A DNA stretch of 64,000 nt from Nodosilinea sp. E11. GTDB taxonomy: Bacteria; Cyanobacteriota; Cyanobacteriia; Phormidesmidales; Phormidesmidaceae. Every line of letters starts with the position of its first letter. Position 1 is the first letter of the stretch. The position numbers and the translations under genes were made by a program. This document shows, piece by piece, positions 25,987 to 35,083 of this stretch. Where the stretch lies: positions 2,970,001-3,034,000 of the forward strand of contig NZ_CP136520.1 of assembly GCF_032813545.1 (NCBI RefSeq). The letters are read 5' to 3'. Below the pieces are notes generated by a model, which did not search any database, was not told where the DNA came from, and was given only the letters and a program-made list of their open reading frames with translations.

Positions 25987-26009
25987 TTTAACCAAACCGT
26001 TTAGTTTAA
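25987..26009. promoter_or_regulatory. Putative TetR-type operator
   Basis: A 23-bp imperfect palindrome centred on AAAC-c-GTTT, with 9 of 11 arm positions paired. It lies about 185 bp upstream of the TetR start and 55 bp upstream of a small rightward ORF, so it could control the regulator itself or the small gene. Confidence 0.35.
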
Positions 26010-26061
26010 TTGCAGGATGTTACGCTCTCAAATGTCCCTGCCAGTTTAGGCGGTTTGTCCT

Positions 26062-26238
26062 ATGTCAACTCATGCCCGTCTCCCTCTCCAGTGGCATCGT
26101 CTGCTGTGGGCAGTGCTCGCCACCTTGATCATGGCCGACACAGTTCCCCATCCCCAGCTGGCTCCCGGTTTGCTGCAATCGTTAACGTTGCGGTTGCAGG
26201 CTCACTTCGACAGCGGCGATCAGATCGCTATTCCCTAG
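26062..26238 (+). CDS. Possible small protein, 58 residues
   Basis: An ATG frame reading MSTHARLPLQWHRLLWAVLA..., with a hydrophobic N-terminal segment (about residues 14-24) and a polar C-terminus ending DSGDQIAIP. It looks more protein-like than the overlapping frame of similar length. No clear Shine-Dalgarno is visible and I know no homologue. It fills the gap between the TetR and CHASE2-kinase genes. Confidence 0.3.
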   Translation: MSTHARLPLQWHRLLWAVLATLIMADTVPHPQLAPGLLQSLTLRLQAHFDSGDQIAIP

Positions 26239-26364
26239 CCTGCTGGGGCTAAGATTCCGTAAACTCCTTTCCCACTGGGATGGTTTGATGATTAAGCTAG
26301 GGGTGCCCCCATTGGCCTGTCTTCCTGCTGTAGGCAGCGGCCTAACCCTCGCCCCCGATCGCCC

Positions 26365-28833
26365 ATGACTCTGTCGTCAAAGACTAAGACCGCCGACTTC
26401 TCTACGGGCTACCGCGTCAAAGGCTGGATGCAGCGACAGATCAAGCGCGACTGGGTCAAGCTTTCGCTGGCTGGTCTGTGGCTCAGTTTTGTGGCGGCTC
26501 ACGTGGCCACCGATTCGACTCCAGCTCGGCTGCTTGAGGGGCAAATTCAAACCCTCTTTTTTGACATTCGTGGCCCAGTTGCCCCCCCCAACGACATCGT
26601 CATTCTGGCCATGGATGACGAGTCTTTTGGTCAGGCCGAATACTACCGGGCTGACCCGGATCAGTATGGTCACCTCGCCCCCATTGCCGGTAGTCCGTGG
26701 CAGCGTCGTGCCTATGCGATCGCCATTGAGCGGTTGCTAGAGGCTGGGGCCAAGGCGGTGGCGGTCGATGTGCTCATGTTTTCCGACAGCAGCTACGGCC
26801 CTGCCGATGACCAGGCCCTGACCGACGTGCTGACTCGCTACGGCGATCGCGTGGTGCTGGCCACCTCCGTCGATGATGCCCAGCTACGCCAGGGAGCGCT
26901 GGTGCGCCCCACCCAGCCGCTTCCTCAGTTACTCAATACCCCCGTTCATATCGGCAACGTCAATTCTCCAATTGAGCCCGATAGTCGGATTCACCGCCAC
27001 GGGCGCGCTTACCTCAACGACCTTGGCCTCAGCCTAGCCGAGATTGATGCTGCCAGTAGCCTAGAGAGCGATGTCGAGACCACCCAATCCTTTGCCGAGG
27101 CCACGCTGAAGGCTGCCAACATCGATCACCCCTCCTACCGGGGAGACTTCCTCAACTTCTACGGGCCGACTCGCAGCTTCCACCACCTGCCCTTTTGGTA
27201 CGTGCTCGATCCCGACCCCTGGGCTAACCACCTCAACGACGGGCGCTACTTTGAAAACAAAATTGTGCTGATTGGCGGGACCGCCAAGTTTCTGCAAGAC
27301 CTTCACCAAGCTCCTTTTTCAGAAACTCTGCTGCACCCCGAAAAAATGGCCGGCGTCGAGATTTTAGCCACCGATATTGCCAATCTGCGCGGTGGCTACA
27401 CGCTGCGTCTGGGCATTCCCAACCCCTGGTTGCGGGGGCTGTTGGTGCTCGTGGGTGGGGCTGGATTTGTGCTGCTGCTGCGGCGATTTAACCGCCCTAT
27501 TGCCCGCCTGGGTTGGACGGCGGCTAGCCTGGGCAGTTGGTTTTGGTTAAGCTACGGAGCCTTTGTGGGCCTGGACCTGCTGCTGCCTACCGGGGCACCC
27601 ATCGTGGGGCTGATGGTGTTAGGCAGCACCTACATCGTGGCCGATATCATCACCGAGCAACTGCGCAAGCAACGCCTGCGCCAAACCCTAGAGCAGTACG
27701 TCACCTCTCCCATTGTGCAGGAAATCATCAGTCAGCAAGACGACCTGCAAGACCTGCTCAAACTGCGGGAAGCAGAGGTGATTGGCCTGCTGTTGGCCAA
27801 CCGCTACCGGATTGTGCAACTGCTGGGGTCGGGGGGCTTTGGCGAAACCTATGTGGCCGAAGATACCCAGCGCCCAGGTTCGCCCATCTGCGTTGTCAAA
27901 CAGCTACGGATCATCAGCGATGATCCCAGAGCTCACCGGCTCGGGCGTCGATTTTTTGAAGGCGAGGCTGAAACCTTAGAAAAACTGGGTCATCATCCGC
28001 AGATTCCGCGATTGCTGGCCTATTTTGAGGTGCAAAACTCTTTCTATTTGGTAGAAGAAATGATCGAGGGCCGCCTGCTCAAAGATGAGCTAGCCTCTCG
28101 CCGGCCGATGCCCCAGACCTATGTGCTCGACCTGTTACTAGGCCTATTGCCGGTGGTGGCCTTTGTCCACGACCAGGGCGTCATTCACCGCGATATTAAG
28201 CCCTCAAATATTATTCGGCGGCAGTCAGACGGGCAGCTAGTGCTGATTGACTTTGGCGCGGTTAAGCTCATCTCCAACCAACTGGCTGATACTGGCGTCA
28301 ACCTCACCTCTACCTCTACCGTGGGGGTCGGCACCCAGGGCTATATGCCCAGTGAGCAGTCGGCTGGATTGCCTAAGTATGGCAGCGACCTCTACGCCTT
28401 GGGCATCACGGCCGTTGAGGCGTTGACGGGCATACCGGCCTATGCCCTCCGCCGCGATGTCAATGGCGAATTGATCTGGCGTCATGAAGCCTCTAAGCTT
28501 GACCCTAGGTTCGCCGATATTATCAGCCGACTCGTGTTTTACGACTTTACCGATCGCTATCAGCGGGCCGAAGCCGTGTTGGCTGATCTGGCCGAGGTGG
28601 AGGCGGTGTTGCGATCGCAGTTTCCCGCCGACGATATTGCTGACCCCAGCGCCTCTGGGTACGCAGGTCATCTTGCCTATGGTGTGCACATTGACAGTGT
28701 TGCTACCGACAACATGGATGATCCAGAAGCCGCTAACGAAACCACTCGAATGCTGCCTGGTGAGTGGTTTGACACTGTCGAAGAGACGGACTCTGGCGAG
28801 GCTGATCTAGGTAACGCTGACCAAAATGCCTAG
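26365..28833 (+). CDS. CHASE2-domain Ser/Thr protein kinase
   Basis: A membrane receptor-like kinase of 822 residues. After one membrane segment (about 32-48) comes an extracytoplasmic CHASE2 sensory domain (about 50-345, with FDIRGP and VLIGGTAKFLQD), then about three membrane helices (350-440). The kinase domain spans about 478-750: glycine loop LLGSGGFGETYV near 485, VVKQL with the ATP lysine, catalytic loop HRDIKPSN near 607, DFGAVK near 628, and the TQGYMPSEQ activation segment. The last 80 residues are acidic and disordered. CHASE2 ligands are not known. Convergent with the M16 pair. Confidence 0.93.
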   Translation: MTLSSKTKTADFSTGYRVKGWMQRQIKRDWVKLSLAGLWLSFVAAHVATDSTPARLLEGQIQTLFFDIRGPVAPPNDIVILAMDDESFGQAEYYRADPDQYGHLAPIAGSPWQRRAYAIAIERLLEAGAKAVAVDVLMFSDSSYGPADDQALTDVLTRYGDRVVLATSVDDAQLRQGALVRPTQPLPQLLNTPVHIGNVNSPIEPDSRIHRHGRAYLNDLGLSLAEIDAASSLESDVETTQSFAEATLKAANIDHPSYRGDFLNFYGPTRSFHHLPFWYVLDPDPWANHLNDGRYFENKIVLIGGTAKFLQDLHQAPFSETLLHPEKMAGVEILATDIANLRGGYTLRLGIPNPWLRGLLVLVGGAGFVLLLRRFNRPIARLGWTAASLGSWFWLSYGAFVGLDLLLPTGAPIVGLMVLGSTYIVADIITEQLRKQRLRQTLEQYVTSPIVQEIISQQDDLQDLLKLREAEVIGLLLANRYRIVQLLGSGGFGETYVAEDTQRPGSPICVVKQLRIISDDPRAHRLGRRFFEGEAETLEKLGHHPQIPRLLAYFEVQNSFYLVEEMIEGRLLKDELASRRPMPQTYVLDLLLGLLPVVAFVHDQGVIHRDIKPSNIIRRQSDGQLVLIDFGAVKLISNQLADTGVNLTSTSTVGVGTQGYMPSEQSAGLPKYGSDLYALGITAVEALTGIPAYALRRDVNGELIWRHEASKLDPRFADIISRLVFYDFTDRYQRAEAVLADLAEVEAVLRSQFPADDIADPSASGYAGHLAYGVHIDSVATDNMDDPEAANETTRMLPGEWFDTVEETDSGEADLGNADQNA

Positions 28834-28850
28834 CTATATCGCCTACCCCC

Positions 28851-30365
28851 TCACGCTCCCGGCTGGGGAATCGTGATGTCAATGGGGGTAACCGCAGTAT
28901 TCGGTGCCAACGAATCGAGGCTCGGCTGGATCGCCTCGGGGTTGCCGACTACCAAAACGACGATCTGGTCTGGGGCTAACCGGGCTTGGGCCGCAGCCAG
29001 CACATCCGACGCGGTAGTCTGGCGCACCTGGTCTTGAAACTGAAAGACAAAATCCTGGGGATAGTCGTAGTATTCGTAGCGCATTAGACGGGCCAGGGTT
29101 TGGCCAGGGCTTTGAAAGTTAAACACAAAGCTGTTGAGCACCGCATCTTGAGCCTGAGCCAGTTCGTCAGCAGTCACTGGGGTGGTGCGCATGCGGTTGA
29201 TCTCGGCCAGGGTAGATCGAATAAAGGGCACCGTGGCTTCAGAACGGGTTTGGCCGCCGCCAACAAACAGGCCGGGGTGGTCGTAACGGGGCGACCAAAA
29301 AGCATAGACCGAGTAGGCCAGCCCCTGGCGCGATCGCACCTCGTTAAACAGCCGCCCGCTAAAACCGTTCAATACCTCATTCATCACCGCCAGAGCAGCG
29401 TGATCGGGGTAGTCGAGCTGTCCACCTAGGTGACCGAGCTGAATGTAGCTCTGGGTGAGCTGGGGCTGCGCCACCGTAAAAATTCCGGCCCTCGCCTGGT
29501 TGACCTGGGGCATAGTCGCGTTTAACTCTACGCCTGACGGTTGCCAGTCGCCAAAGGAAGCGGCAATCCACTGTTTCATTTGGGCGCTGTCAAAGTCGCC
29601 CACAATCCCCAAAATGGTTTGTTCAGGGCGGATCGAAGCTTGGTAAAACTGCTGAATATCGGCTCGGCTGATGGCCGCTAGGGTGGCGTATTCTGTAGTG
29701 CGGGCGTAGGGACTGTCGGCCCCGTACACCAATTTGCGAAACTCGCGGCTGGTAATGCCGTCAGGATTGTCGTTGCGGCGGGCAATGCTACCGCTGTACT
29801 GGCGCTTGAGCAAGTCAATTCTGTCGTTAGCAAAGGCAGGCCGCTGAATCACATCGGCAAACAGGCCAAATACCGCCTCGGTATCCTCGGTCAACGATCT
29901 AAAGCTGGCGGTACCCTCGCTCAGGTCAATACTGGTTTCGATTGATGCCGCCCGCTGTTCTAACTGCTGGTTGAGGGCATCGGCATCGAGACGGGTTGTG
30001 CCTCCGGCGCGCATGGCGTCGCCTGTCAGGCTGGCCAGGCCTACTTTGTCAGCGGGTTCAAACCGTGAACCCGTCCGAAAGGTAGCAGAGCCACTGACTA
30101 AGGGGAGTTCATGATCTTCCAGCAGATAGACCACCAACCCATTGGGCAGTGTGTAGCGTTCGTAGGCCGGAATCTCAATATCCCGCAGGGGTGGAAACTC
30201 TAGCTCGTCGTAAAAGCGCGGTGTTTGGGCATTAGCCGGAGCCTGCCAAGCCAACAGCAATACCCCCAACAGCCCGACCAGAGCCAGTATTGGCATGAGG
30301 CCCCGCCGTAGGGTGCGACGGCCACCCCTCAACCAACTGTTCGCATTCATCACTGTGCGTTTCAC
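28851..30365 (-). CDS. M16-family peptidase homologue without the zinc motif
   Basis: A 504-residue exported protein: signal peptide with a hydrophobic core at about 22-45 ending near PANAQ. It has the two M16 (pitrilysin/insulinase) domains, but at the place of HxxEH it reads VGLASLTGD (about 108-116), so zinc binding is lost. In bacteria such proteins pair with an active M16 partner to form a heterodimer. The gene lies 65 bp downstream of the active homologue on the same strand, which supports that pairing. Confidence 0.9.
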   Translation of the reverse strand: MKRTVMNANSWLRGGRRTLRRGLMPILALVGLLGVLLLAWQAPANAQTPRFYDELEFPPLRDIEIPAYERYTLPNGLVVYLLEDHELPLVSGSATFRTGSRFEPADKVGLASLTGDAMRAGGTTRLDADALNQQLEQRAASIETSIDLSEGTASFRSLTEDTEAVFGLFADVIQRPAFANDRIDLLKRQYSGSIARRNDNPDGITSREFRKLVYGADSPYARTTEYATLAAISRADIQQFYQASIRPEQTILGIVGDFDSAQMKQWIAASFGDWQPSGVELNATMPQVNQARAGIFTVAQPQLTQSYIQLGHLGGQLDYPDHAALAVMNEVLNGFSGRLFNEVRSRQGLAYSVYAFWSPRYDHPGLFVGGGQTRSEATVPFIRSTLAEINRMRTTPVTADELAQAQDAVLNSFVFNFQSPGQTLARLMRYEYYDYPQDFVFQFQDQVRQTTASDVLAAAQARLAPDQIVVLVVGNPEAIQPSLDSLAPNTAVTPIDITIPQPGA

Positions 30366-30430
30366 TACCGTAGGTCTCGAATAGGTTTGTTTTGACGACT
30401 GACTGAGTTCACTAGCCCCAAGCCCCAGGG

Positions 30431-32014
30431 CTACTGTGCCGATGGGGGCGGCAATAGCTTGCCAACGGTGCGGTTGGTGGGTTGAAATAGCGTTTGGGCT
30501 ACCCGCTGAATGTCGGCTGCCGAAACAGCCTCAATGGCGGTGAGATTGTCGAAGATATTGCGCCAGTCGCCGGTTTTAGCCTGATACTCAGCTAGCAACG
30601 ATGCCATCCCGCTATTGGAGGCTAGGCTTTGCAGCAGCCCAGCGCGGGCTTGAGTTTTCACCCGGTCTAGCTCTTGGGCGCTAATGGGTTCTTGCTGAAG
30701 TTTCTGGAGCTCTTGGGCGAAAAGTGCGCCAATTTCATCGGGGCTGTTGCCCGGTGCGGTTAGCCCGTAGAGTAAGAAAATATTGTCGTAGCGATCGCCC
30801 GGAAACCCATTCAAACTGCCAATATTTAAGGCAACTTGGGCATCATCCACGACGGTTTTGTAAATTCTAGAAGTGCGGCCCCCCACCAGCAGGCTCTCAA
30901 TCATGCCGTAGATCACGTGGTCGGGATGGCCCAGGCTAGGTCGGTGGTAGCCCTCTAAGTACCAGGGTTCTGAGGGCAGCGTGAGCGTAAACTGCCTGGG
31001 TGTAGTTTGCGCCGGTTCATCAATGGTCGGCTCGGGGGGGGCCGCCCTCGACGGGTAGCGACCAAAGTACACTTCTGCCAAACGCTTCACCTCGGCGGGG
31101 TTTACGTCGCCGACCACCACGGCGGTCAGGTTGCCAGGGCCGTAGTAGGTGTCATAGAACGTTTGAATATCGTCGCGAGTGGCAACGAATAGATCGTCTT
31201 GGTAGCCAATTACCGGGCGGCGATAGGGATGGCTGACAAACGCCTCCTCCAAAAATCGCTCGATCATGGTGCCAATGGGAGAATTGTCGACCCGCATGCG
31301 GCGCTCTTCGAGAATTACGTCTTTTTCTTCGTAAAATTCACGAAAAACGGGATCTAAAAAGCGATCGGACTCCAGCGACATCCACAGCTCTAGCTTGTTG
31401 GCGGGCAGGCTGTAGAAGTAGCGGGTTTCATCGGCGGAGGTAGTGGCATTGAGGCCGACCCCACCCGCTTGCTGCACAATCTGGCCGTACTGGTTTTGCT
31501 CGATAAAGCTGGCTGCCTGCTGTCGTAGGGTTTCGAACTCGCTCTCAAGCTGTGTGACCTGGGCCGTATCGCCTGCGGCTTGGGCCGCCAGCAGGTTGGT
31601 AAATACAGCATCTAGCTGGTCTAAGACGGCCTGTTCGGCCGCAAAATCTCGGGTGCCAATGCGGCTGGTGCCCTTAAAGGCAAGGTGCTCTAAGTAGTGA
31701 GCCACGCCAGTTTTGCCGTCGGTTTCATCCACCGCGCCCACGTTGGCGTGAATCATAAACGACACTACCGGGGCCTGGTGTCGCTCCATGACAATAAACG
31801 CCATGCCGTTGTCGAGGGTGAACTCGGTAACCGCATCGGCAACCCGATCGAGGTAGGGCTGAATGGCCTGGGCGCTGTGCAGAGGCTCGCGCGCCGCTGC
31901 TGGAGCAATGGGCCACCAAAGCCAAAGGCCGACTATGGCCATTAGGCCGACTAAAGCCGGGCGCAGGCGCTGAACGGCTACATACCCTCGGGCCGTCTGC
32001 GGTTTTCCAGTCAT
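30431..32014 (-). CDS. M16-family zinc peptidase (catalytic subunit)
   Basis: A 527-residue exported protease. A signal/anchor segment covers about 20-42 (ending near APAAA). The inverted zinc motif is HYLEH at 106-110 (His106, Glu109, His110), with the distal Glu in the EEKDVILEERRM block. Between the motif and this block is a helical insertion of about 60 residues (roughly 125-185). Probable role is periplasmic or lumenal peptide degradation together with the inactive partner encoded just downstream. Confidence 0.93.
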   Translation of the reverse strand: MTGKPQTARGYVAVQRLRPALVGLMAIVGLWLWWPIAPAAAREPLHSAQAIQPYLDRVADAVTEFTLDNGMAFIVMERHQAPVVSFMIHANVGAVDETDGKTGVAHYLEHLAFKGTSRIGTRDFAAEQAVLDQLDAVFTNLLAAQAAGDTAQVTQLESEFETLRQQAASFIEQNQYGQIVQQAGGVGLNATTSADETRYFYSLPANKLELWMSLESDRFLDPVFREFYEEKDVILEERRMRVDNSPIGTMIERFLEEAFVSHPYRRPVIGYQDDLFVATRDDIQTFYDTYYGPGNLTAVVVGDVNPAEVKRLAEVYFGRYPSRAAPPEPTIDEPAQTTPRQFTLTLPSEPWYLEGYHRPSLGHPDHVIYGMIESLLVGGRTSRIYKTVVDDAQVALNIGSLNGFPGDRYDNIFLLYGLTAPGNSPDEIGALFAQELQKLQQEPISAQELDRVKTQARAGLLQSLASNSGMASLLAEYQAKTGDWRNIFDNLTAIEAVSAADIQRVAQTLFQPTNRTVGKLLPPPSAQ

Positions 32015-32403
32015 AGGCTGTACTCAAACACGGTGAAACAACACTGAGAGAAACAATACCGGCGAAATCGGGCGGGTTAGACTCCGCCTTTCAGGATAGT
32101 GGAGTCTTACAGGCAATGACCACACCCCTAGTCTGGGGAGGATAGCGACCTGCCTCAAGGCAGTTGTCAAAGCCTCTAAACCTGGGTAAAGTTCCCATAG
32201 ACTTGTGTTTGTAACAGGGCTTGTGTTTGTAACAGGACTTGTGTTTGTAACAACCCTAGAGCGATCGCACTGCTCGACTATAGGTTGCGATCGCAGTCCC
32301 GAGGCTGGCTGGCTCAGAGGGCTGGCATTCCTCGGTGACGTCACCTACGCCAACTGGTTCCATCAGTATTGTCCTTTATTTTCTTCCTTAGAGGGGTCGG
32401 GCA
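32015..32403. other. Divergent promoter region, M16 peptidase / MlaE permease
   Basis: No supported gene in this 389-bp gap. It holds a three-copy 18-bp tandem repeat (32202-32255) and HIP1 sites. A GAGGGG seven bases before the TTG at 32404 serves as ribosome binding site for the permease. Confidence 0.5.
32202..32255. repeat. 18-bp tandem repeat, three copies
   Basis: CTTGTGTTTGTAACAGGR occurs at 32202-32219, 32220-32237 and 32238-32255 (the last with two changes at its end). The units contain TTTGTAACA, so they could act as iterated protein-binding sites upstream of the MlaE-type permease. Confidence 0.85.
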
Positions 32404-33201
32404 TTGACACAGGCGGCGGATAGCTCAAACTTGAGGCAGTGGGGGCGGCGGGCGCTAGCGGCCACCTTTTTGTCGGGTCAGGTGGTTATGCACCTAATTT
32501 CACGCCCCTTGCATCGGCGCAATACCCTAGATCAAATGGCGGCAGTGGGGCCAGAGTCGCTGCTGATTGCTCTGATCACCGCAGCCTTTGTAGGCATGGT
32601 GTTTACCATTCAAGTCACGCGAGAATTTCTCAGCTTTGGCGCTGGAGCGGCAGTAGGCGGTGTGCTAGCCCTCACCTTGGCCCGAGAACTTGGCCCTGTG
32701 TTAACGGCGGTGATCATCGCCGGTCGGGTTGGGTCGGCCTTTGCCGCCGAAATTGGCACCATGCGCGTCACTGAGCAGATCGATGCCCTACAAATTCTCA
32801 AAACCGATCCGATTGACTATCTAGTCATTCCCAGGGTAATTGCCTGCGCTTTGATGCTGCCTTTGCTCAACGTACTATCGTTTATTACCGGTATGACCGG
32901 CGGAATGCTGATTGCTACCAATCAGTACGGCATTCCGCTATCGGTCTTCTTAGACTCGGCTAAGAATTTTCTCTCCATTTGGGATCTGGTTAGTTCATTA
33001 ATCAAAGCCTTTTTCTTTGGCATTTTGATTGCCATCATTGGTACTAGTTGGGGATTAACCACTACTGGTGGTGCTAAAGGCGTAGGCCAATCTACGACCA
33101 CCGCCGTGGTGACGGCGCTACTGGCCATCTTCATTAGCAACTTTTTTCTTTCTTGGGTGATGTTTCAGGGAACCGGCAGTGCCGTCATCAGCAACTTTTA
33201 G
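32404..33201 (+). CDS. MlaE-family lipid ABC transporter permease (TGD1-like)
   Basis: Integral membrane permease of 265 residues with about five or six membrane helices and the MlaE signature around LARELGPVLTAVIIAGRVGSAF and AEIGTMRVTEQIDAL (about 96-130). In proteobacteria MlaE moves phospholipids between membranes; the chloroplast homologue TGD1 imports lipids. The start is TTG with a good ribosome binding site. The ATPase and MCE partners are not in the window. Followed closely by DUF3119 and DUF3086 genes. Confidence 0.92.
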   Translation: MTQAADSSNLRQWGRRALAATFLSGQVVMHLISRPLHRRNTLDQMAAVGPESLLIALITAAFVGMVFTIQVTREFLSFGAGAAVGGVLALTLARELGPVLTAVIIAGRVGSAFAAEIGTMRVTEQIDALQILKTDPIDYLVIPRVIACALMLPLLNVLSFITGMTGGMLIATNQYGIPLSVFLDSAKNFLSIWDLVSSLIKAFFFGILIAIIGTSWGLTTTGGAKGVGQSTTTAVVTALLAIFISNFFLSWVMFQGTGSAVISNF

Positions 33202-33245
33202 ACCAACTATACTTTTGAGTAATTGTCCCTATCGCGCATAAATCC

Positions 33246-33635
33246 GTGACCTCAACTACAACGGCTACCTACACTGACCTGCCCGCTAGCTACCGCATTC
33301 CGTTGGTGGTGATGGGGGCTGCAATTCCCCTGGCGCTAGCCAACCTGTGGATCGGCGGCATTGTCGGTGCCTTTGGACTATTTTTGATGGTGCAGGCCAA
33401 AATCCTTACTCTGCGGTTTACCGAGACAGCCCTAGACGTGTATCGGGGAGATACCGTAATTCGCCACTTTCCCTATGCTGAGTGGCAGCATTGGGAGATT
33501 TTTTGGGAGCCGGTGCCGGTGCTGTTTTACTTTCGTGAGGTCAACAGCATTCACTTTTTGCCGGTTTTATTTAGCCCCCCAGCACTGCGGGCTTGCCTTG
33601 AAACCCATTGTGCTTTGGCTCAAGACCCAGCCTAA
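33246..33635 (+). CDS. DUF3119-family membrane protein
   Basis: A 129-residue protein starting with GTG. Two hydrophobic segments near residues 17-52 form a membrane hairpin; the rest is a PH-like beta domain (LDVYRGDTVIRHFPYAEW, then FYFREVNSIHFLPVLF). The family is restricted to cyanobacteria and plastid lineages and has no known function. It is 44 bp downstream of the MlaE permease, so an operon is likely. Confidence 0.82.
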   Translation: MTSTTTATYTDLPASYRIPLVVMGAAIPLALANLWIGGIVGAFGLFLMVQAKILTLRFTETALDVYRGDTVIRHFPYAEWQHWEIFWEPVPVLFYFREVNSIHFLPVLFSPPALRACLETHCALAQDPA

Positions 33636-33761
33636 GAGGCTGTGGCCTAGGGCCGGGGCAAGACCGGGTAGCTGTAGACCTAGGAAATAGGCCCCGACCA
33701 GTTGTCTCTTGAGGTGTCGGGGGCGAATTTGGCCTGCATCTGATAGGCTGACAACAGGTCT

Positions 33762-34883
33762 ATGGGAGCCGGTATGACCGCAGAGGAGCTATCGAAATCA
33801 AGCCTAGGGAACAACCCCAGCGGAGGGGGCAGCAGCAGTGATGCCAGCGTCGGGTCGGCTGATTCGACCGGTCTCAAGTCAGACTGGAGCACTCGCATTG
33901 ATGCCCTGCGCCAGCAGGAGGTTGACCTCAAGCGCAGCATTGCCGATCTGCAATTGACCTACAATCGACTCACCCAAGATCAGTTTCAAAAAATTCAGAC
34001 TGATATTGGCCGCATGGTGCAGCAGGGCACTGCAGACCTAGAGCAGCGCAAGCGCACCCTGCAACAAGAAATTGAAACTCTGGAGCGACGCCAAGAGCGC
34101 ATTCAAGTCGAAATGCGCACAACCTTTGCGGGGGCATCCCAAGACTTGGCGGTGCGAGTGCAGGGCTTTAAAGATTACCTGGTGGGCAGCCTGCAAGATT
34201 TGGCGGTGGCGGCAGAGCAACTTGACCTGGCTCCAGCGGCTCGACCTACTGCTATGCCAGAGGTAGAGCGTGGGCGCGATCGCTCCTCCTCCCGTCGAGC
34301 CGCTGCCGAGCCTTCTGGGGCTCAGCCTGCCTTTGCTTCAAACAGCTTCCAAGACCAGACCGAGCGCATTCGCAGTTTGCTCGACCAGTACCGCATGCGG
34401 CCCGATTACTATGGCCCGGTGTGGCAATTGCGCCGCACCTTCGAGCCCATCCACGCTGAGCGAGTGTCTAATTGGTTCTTTGCCCAGGGAGGGCGCGGGG
34501 CTGTTAAGAGCATGGGCAGCCGCCTGCAAAATGTGCTGGTGGCTTCGGCGGCCGTGTCGATTTTGTATGCTCTCTACGGTAACCGCCTGCGCACGCTGGT
34601 GCTATCCAATAGCCCTGAGCGGCTGGGCGAGTGGCGACGGGGGTTGCAAGACTGCCTGGGCATCTCTCGGGGCGACTTTGGCACCGGCCAAGGGGTAATG
34701 CTGTTCGATGCGCCTGAGCCCCTAGCGCAGCGAGCCGATCGCATCACCGCTGACAATGGCCTACCGTTTATTGTGGTCGATGAAGCCGAATCGGTGATTA
34801 GTCTGGCGCTGCTGCAATTTCCGCTGTGGCTGGCCTTTGCTCCCGACCCCATGAATCCGACGGCTGAGTACGACTATTTTTAG
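33762..34883 (+). CDS. DUF3086-domain protein with coiled coil
   Basis: A 373-residue cyanobacterial protein. Residues about 45-135 form a long coiled coil (heptads of Leu, Glu, Gln, Arg). The conserved DUF3086 domain covers about 205-365, with RMRPDYYGPVWQLRRTFEP, NWFFAQGGRGA and a C-terminal NGLPFIVVDEAE block. Function is unknown. An alternative start at 33774 has a better placed GGGAG. The repeated order MlaE-DUF3119-DUF3086 suggests a joint role at the membrane. Confidence 0.83.
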   Translation: MGAGMTAEELSKSSLGNNPSGGGSSSDASVGSADSTGLKSDWSTRIDALRQQEVDLKRSIADLQLTYNRLTQDQFQKIQTDIGRMVQQGTADLEQRKRTLQQEIETLERRQERIQVEMRTTFAGASQDLAVRVQGFKDYLVGSLQDLAVAAEQLDLAPAARPTAMPEVERGRDRSSSRRAAAEPSGAQPAFASNSFQDQTERIRSLLDQYRMRPDYYGPVWQLRRTFEPIHAERVSNWFFAQGGRGAVKSMGSRLQNVLVASAAVSILYALYGNRLRTLVLSNSPERLGEWRRGLQDCLGISRGDFGTGQGVMLFDAPEPLAQRADRITADNGLPFIVVDEAESVISLALLQFPLWLAFAPDPMNPTAEYDYF

Positions 34884-35083
34884 ACTTCTTTAATCCCGGC
34901 TGCCTGTCTAGGACCCTGCGGCATAAATCAGCCAACTGTTCCTGGCACCTGAAACCCAGCACCTGAAATCCTCAGCAATGGTTGCCCTATCTCTGCCAAC
35001 CCGTACTAGCCATTAATCACCGGTTATCTGCGGCATGGGGTTAAATGCCCTATGTCATAGCGTCGCAGTTTACGACTAGGGCG

